From Bacteroidota bacterium (lineage in GTDB: Bacteria > Bacteroidota > Ignavibacteria > Ignavibacteriales > Ignavibacteriaceae): a stretch of DNA of 64,000 nucleotides. The stretch spans positions 1 to 64,000 of the forward strand of contig JADFLR010000022.1 of NCBI GenBank assembly GCA_022564295.1, written 5' to 3'. Positions 61,320-64,000 of this stretch are shown in pieces; the first letter of the stretch is position 1, and each line of letters opens with the position of its first letter. Below the pieces are notes generated by a model. It was not told the origin of the DNA and searched no databases. It saw only the letters and a list, made by a program, of their open reading frames with translations. The translations under genes and the position numbers were made by a program.

Positions 61320-62669
61320 ATGTTGTTCAGGGAAGAACCGCTAATAAGTGTAGGAATATTAACCGAAAAGAAAATAGTTTTCGAGCTGCATGGAAATTAC
61401 ATGGTAGCAGGATCTGAAACATATTTCAGAGGAATATTTTCAGCGGAAATAAAAGATAATCAAATTGTATGCAGTAACAATTCTGATAAAATAGAGAATA
61501 CTGAAGAAATCTTGTTTGCACCTGAAGATCCGCATTCAGAATCTTTTCTTATTAGAGATGTTATAATCGGAATAGATTTTCACTGGCAGAGAAAAGAAAA
61601 ACAACGGTTTAATCATTCTTTAAAAATAATAAGAGATGGTAATAAAGTAGTAGCAATAAACATTTTACCGCTGGAAAATTATATCGTATCGGTTATTTCT
61701 TCTGAAATGAGTGCTAAATGCTCTCTTCAATCACTAAAATCACTTTCAGTAGTTTCACGCAGTTGGGTGCTTGCTCAATTAGAAAAGAGGGAAACTGAAG
61801 AAGTCGTTGAAAAAAATTTATCTATTAATCAACCCGAAGATGAGCTTGTTAAATGGTATGATAGAGAACAGCATAAAAACTATGATGTATGTGCCGACGA
61901 TCATTGTCAAAGGTTTCAGGGGATCACTAAAGTTTCAACCGAAAATGCGAGGGAAGCTGTAACGCAAACACGCGGCATCGTTTTACTCAGTGAAGGTAAA
62001 ATATGCGATACAAGATATTCCAAATCGTGCGGCGGTATAACGGAAGATTTTGAGAATGTTTGGGAAACCGTTAGGGTGCCATATCTTACTTCAAAAATAG
62101 ATTATAAATACGAACCCGAAAATTTTAACATCGATTTTTCCAATGAAGCAAATGCGAGAAAATGGATAACAGGTAATCCCCAATCTTTCTGCAATACTTC
62201 GGATAAGGTTATTCTCTCACAAATTTTAATTGATTATGATCAGGAAACAACAAATTTTTTCCGCTGGCGTGTTGAGTACACTCAAAAGGAATTAGCAGCA
62301 ATTATAAAAGATAAGAGCGGAATTGATTTTGGAGATATTCTCGATTTGATTCCTGTTGAAAGAGGTTCCTCAGCGAGATTAATTAAATTGAGAATTGTTG
62401 GAACTAAAAAGTCATTAACTGTCGGCAAAGAATTAGAGATTAGAAGAATCCTATCAAAAAATCATCTTTACAGTTCCGCATTTATGGTGGATAAGATTAT
62501 TGGTAAAAATGATATGCCCAAAAAATTTATTCTTCACGGAGCCGGTTGGGGACATGGAGTTGGCTTATGCCAAATCGGCGGTGCGGTAATGGCTGAGAAA
62601 GGATATCAATTCGATGAAATTCTTCTCCACTATTTTTCTAACGTAACAATTAAAAAGATCTATCACTAA
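61320..62669 (+). CDS. SpoIID/LytB domain protein
   Basis: A 449-residue protein with a SpoIID/LytB domain: LPLENYIVSVISSEMSAKCS, LKSLSVVSRSWVLAQL, YSKSCGGITEDFENVW, and the end GWGHGVGLCQIGGAVMAEKG. SpoIID is a lytic transglycosylase that cuts denuded peptidoglycan; non-sporulating bacteria carry such relatives. A catalytic glutamate is present in SSEM. No signal peptide is visible, which is odd for a wall enzyme. An insertion of about 50 residues lies between the second and third motifs. It is followed 2 bases later by a glycosyltransferase gene, so the two are one operon. Confidence 0.88.
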   Translation: MLFREEPLISVGILTEKKIVFELHGNYMVAGSETYFRGIFSAEIKDNQIVCSNNSDKIENTEEILFAPEDPHSESFLIRDVIIGIDFHWQRKEKQRFNHSLKIIRDGNKVVAINILPLENYIVSVISSEMSAKCSLQSLKSLSVVSRSWVLAQLEKRETEEVVEKNLSINQPEDELVKWYDREQHKNYDVCADDHCQRFQGITKVSTENAREAVTQTRGIVLLSEGKICDTRYSKSCGGITEDFENVWETVRVPYLTSKIDYKYEPENFNIDFSNEANARKWITGNPQSFCNTSDKVILSQILIDYDQETTNFFRWRVEYTQKELAAIIKDKSGIDFGDILDLIPVERGSSARLIKLRIVGTKKSLTVGKELEIRRILSKNHLYSSAFMVDKIIGKNDMPKKFILHGAGWGHGVGLCQIGGAVMAEKGYQFDEILLHYFSNVTIKKIYH

Positions 62670-62671
62670 TT

Positions 62672-63784
62672 ATGAAGATACTTTATTCCTGTTTATCAAA
62701 AAGCTGGGGTGGAATGGAAATAGTTACAATCAATTCTATTAAACAGCTTTTGGATAGGAATATTTCTGTTGAATTAATATGCACTGCAGAAAGCAGAATC
62801 CATATTGAAGCAAATAATATTGGAATGATCATTTATCCCATAAAAGCCCCTGGTTATTTCCATCCGATTATAACAATTAAAGTTGTTTCAATTATTAAAA
62901 ACGGAAAGTATGATTTAATACATACACATGCTTCAAAGGATTTATGGCTGCTTGTACCGGCACTAAAATTAATCAAAAGCAAAACACCGCTCGTCCTTAC
63001 AAAACATGTTGGATCGTTTATAAAAAAAACAGATAAAATGCATAACTGGCTTTACAGCAGAGTGAACTATGCAATTGCAATCAGTAAAGTTATAAAAGAA
63101 AACCTTCTCGAAACAACAGCGCTTGATGAAAATAGGATTATACTTCATTACAATGGAGTTGATCCTGAAAAATATGATCCCGATAAAATTGACCCGATGA
63201 AGGTTAGAAATGAATTGAATATAAAAGAAGATGAATTATTATTAGGAATGGTTGCAAGGTTCAGCGCAGGAAAAGGGCACGAAAATTTTCTTTTGGTTGC
63301 AAAGGAGTTAAGTACTAAGTATAATGATTTAAAATTTATAATAGTGGGCGAAGCAAGTAAAGGGGAAGATGCTTATGCAAAAGAAATAAAAAATCTTGCT
63401 GATGATTATGGGCTGAACAATATTATCTTTACAGGATTTAGAACCGATATGCCCCAAGTATTATCTGCAATGGATATTTTTATCTTTCCATCGCATGCGG
63501 AAGCATTTGGTGTTGCTCTTGTAGAAGCAATGGCAATGGCTAAACCGTCGGTCTCGACAAGCTCAGACGGTATTCTCGATATAACGGTTGATAATGAAAC
63601 CGGTTACTTGTTTAATAAGGATGATCCGGCAGATTTAAAAAGTAAATTAGAATTATTAATCAATTCACCCGAAAAGAGAAAAACACTTGGAAAAGCTGCG
63701 AGGCAAAGAGTACTTGAACAATTTGATTCGCAAAAACTAATGGATGGTTTGGTTGAATTATACAAGCAATTTATAAAACGTTAG
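62672..63784 (+). CDS. glycosyltransferase family 4
   Basis: A 370-residue GT-B glycosyltransferase. The N-terminal domain has SKSWGGMEIVTINSIKQL and HTHASKDLWLLVPAL; the C-terminal domain has GMVARFSAGKGHENFL, FTGFRTDMPQVLSAMDIFIF, and PSHAEAFGVALVEAMAMAKP with the E-x7-E donor-binding motif. It transfers a sugar from a nucleotide or similar donor to cell-envelope glycan or lipid; the substrate is unknown. It overlaps closely with the SpoIID gene and is followed by another open frame. The codons for KPSVSTSSDGI form a palindrome-like string at 63545-63570. Confidence 0.9.
   Translation: MKILYSCLSKSWGGMEIVTINSIKQLLDRNISVELICTAESRIHIEANNIGMIIYPIKAPGYFHPIITIKVVSIIKNGKYDLIHTHASKDLWLLVPALKLIKSKTPLVLTKHVGSFIKKTDKMHNWLYSRVNYAIAISKVIKENLLETTALDENRIILHYNGVDPEKYDPDKIDPMKVRNELNIKEDELLLGMVARFSAGKGHENFLLVAKELSTKYNDLKFIIVGEASKGEDAYAKEIKNLADDYGLNNIIFTGFRTDMPQVLSAMDIFIFPSHAEAFGVALVEAMAMAKPSVSTSSDGILDITVDNETGYLFNKDDPADLKSKLELLINSPEKRKTLGKAARQRVLEQFDSQKLMDGLVELYKQFIKR
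63545..63570. repeat. possible copy of the family A repeat core inside the glycosyltransferase gene
   Basis: CCGTC (63545-63549) and GACGG (63566-63570) bracket TCTCGACAAGCTCA. On the minus strand it reads CTGAGCTTGT, close to the CTGAACTTGT core of the repeats at 54226 and 54544. The protein length is unchanged compared with the family, so chance resemblance is possible. Confidence 0.3.
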
Positions 63785-63816
63785 ATGAATAATTTATAAA
63801 TTAATATTTCCTTCCT

Positions 63817-64000
63817 ATGGTCGATAAATCAATAACGGCGTTTGCTCTTACCGAAAACACTGATTTTGCACAAAAGAATATTGAGCAGTTAAATGATTAT
63901 AATGTTGTTCGAGATTCATATCTTGTTATTAGTGAATCAAATTCTTCATCATCACCAAACTATAAAATAATACAAACCAAATCAACCGGCAGTAGTAAAT
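63817..64000 (+). CDS. start of a further gene, cut by the window end
   Basis: An open frame from ATG 63817 to the last base (61 full codons), beginning VDKSITAFALTENTDFAQKN and then YNVVRDSYLVIS. It has no signal peptide. The short string resembles the N-terminus of some glycosyltransferases (family 2-like), and its place after a glycosyltransferase gene supports this, but no catalytic motif is in view. It lies 33 bases after the GT4 stop, probably in the same operon. Confidence 0.55.
   Translation, partial: MVDKSITAFALTENTDFAQKNIEQLNDYNVVRDSYLVISESNSSSSPNYKIIQTKSTGSSK

Noticed and set aside
1-64000. CRISPR arrays, rRNA, transposases, phage genes
   Set aside because: No regularly spaced direct repeats, rRNA segments, DDE/HUH/serine recombinase motifs or phage structural genes were seen anywhere in the window.

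Overview
The window is AT-rich bacterial DNA that looks like a chromosome segment from the Ignavibacteria/Chlorobi side of the Bacteroidota (FCB group). The reasons are as follows. Several secreted proteins end in a type IX secretion (T9SS) sorting domain of the PNPFNP type. There is a PorV/PorQ-family protein and large TonB-dependent receptors. The primary-type sigma factor is short and lacks region 1.1. serC sits beside a DUF1015 gene. Several promoters fit the Bacteroidota consensus (TTTG, about 19 bases, TAnnTTTG). No rRNA, tRNA, CRISPR array, integrase or transposase was recognised. The placement is an inference from gene content only.

Layout. 1-2.35 kb: an accessory stretch of two poorly known, HEPN-like genes separated by mirrored boundary motifs that resemble integron cassette junctions. 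2.5-6.2 kb (minus): sigma-70 factor, a decayed RNA-exonuclease fragment and DNA polymerase II. 6.4-9.7 kb: a large T9SS cargo protein. 9.8-13.6 kb: small genes (YjbR-like, YtxJ bacilliredoxin, secreted H-type lectin, a lipoprotein/outer-membrane barrel pair, a Na+/Ca2+ exchanger). 14.2-21.7 kb: an operon of TonB-dependent receptor, second large T9SS cargo and PorV-like protein. 21.8-28 kb: lipid A deacylase-like protein, ANKH-like transporter, a frameshifted haem protein and tandem arylsulfotransferase-like genes, one broken by a TGA. 28.4-33.5 kb: DUF2203, a lipoprotein, DUF1015-serC, an esterase and an acid phosphatase. 33.6-39.2 kb: valS, a decayed HEPN/MNT toxin-antitoxin pair and egtB-egtD for ergothioneine. 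39.4-47 kb: a repeat-riddled VCBS/T9SS protein, a matrixin-like protease, a nucleoside kinase, and TANGO2-like, TonB, HAD and LolA-like genes. 47.4-50.2 kb: the two halves of the saccharopine lysine pathway, convergent. 50.4-57.4 kb: a DUF5686 outer-membrane protein, radA, a GIY-YIG gene and alaS. 57.6-64 kb: ECF sigma/anti-sigma pair, four-helix-bundle protein, arginase, SpoIID-like protein and glycosyltransferases.

The main themes are cell-surface export (T9SS cargo, PorV, TonB-dependent uptake), low-molecular-weight thiol chemistry (YtxJ, EgtB, EgtD) and housekeeping translation and repair genes (valS, alaS, radA, polB). The most unusual layer is a population of small palindromic repeats. 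Two inverted copies tightly flank a GIY-YIG nuclease gene inserted between alaS and radA, and one copy encodes the end of that protein. Other palindromes lie in frame inside a T9SS sorting domain. Several genes are disrupted: orphan exonuclease C-terminus, HEPN toxin, arylsulfotransferase, haem protein. Three of the lesions fall in homopolymers, so assembly error must be excluded for those.
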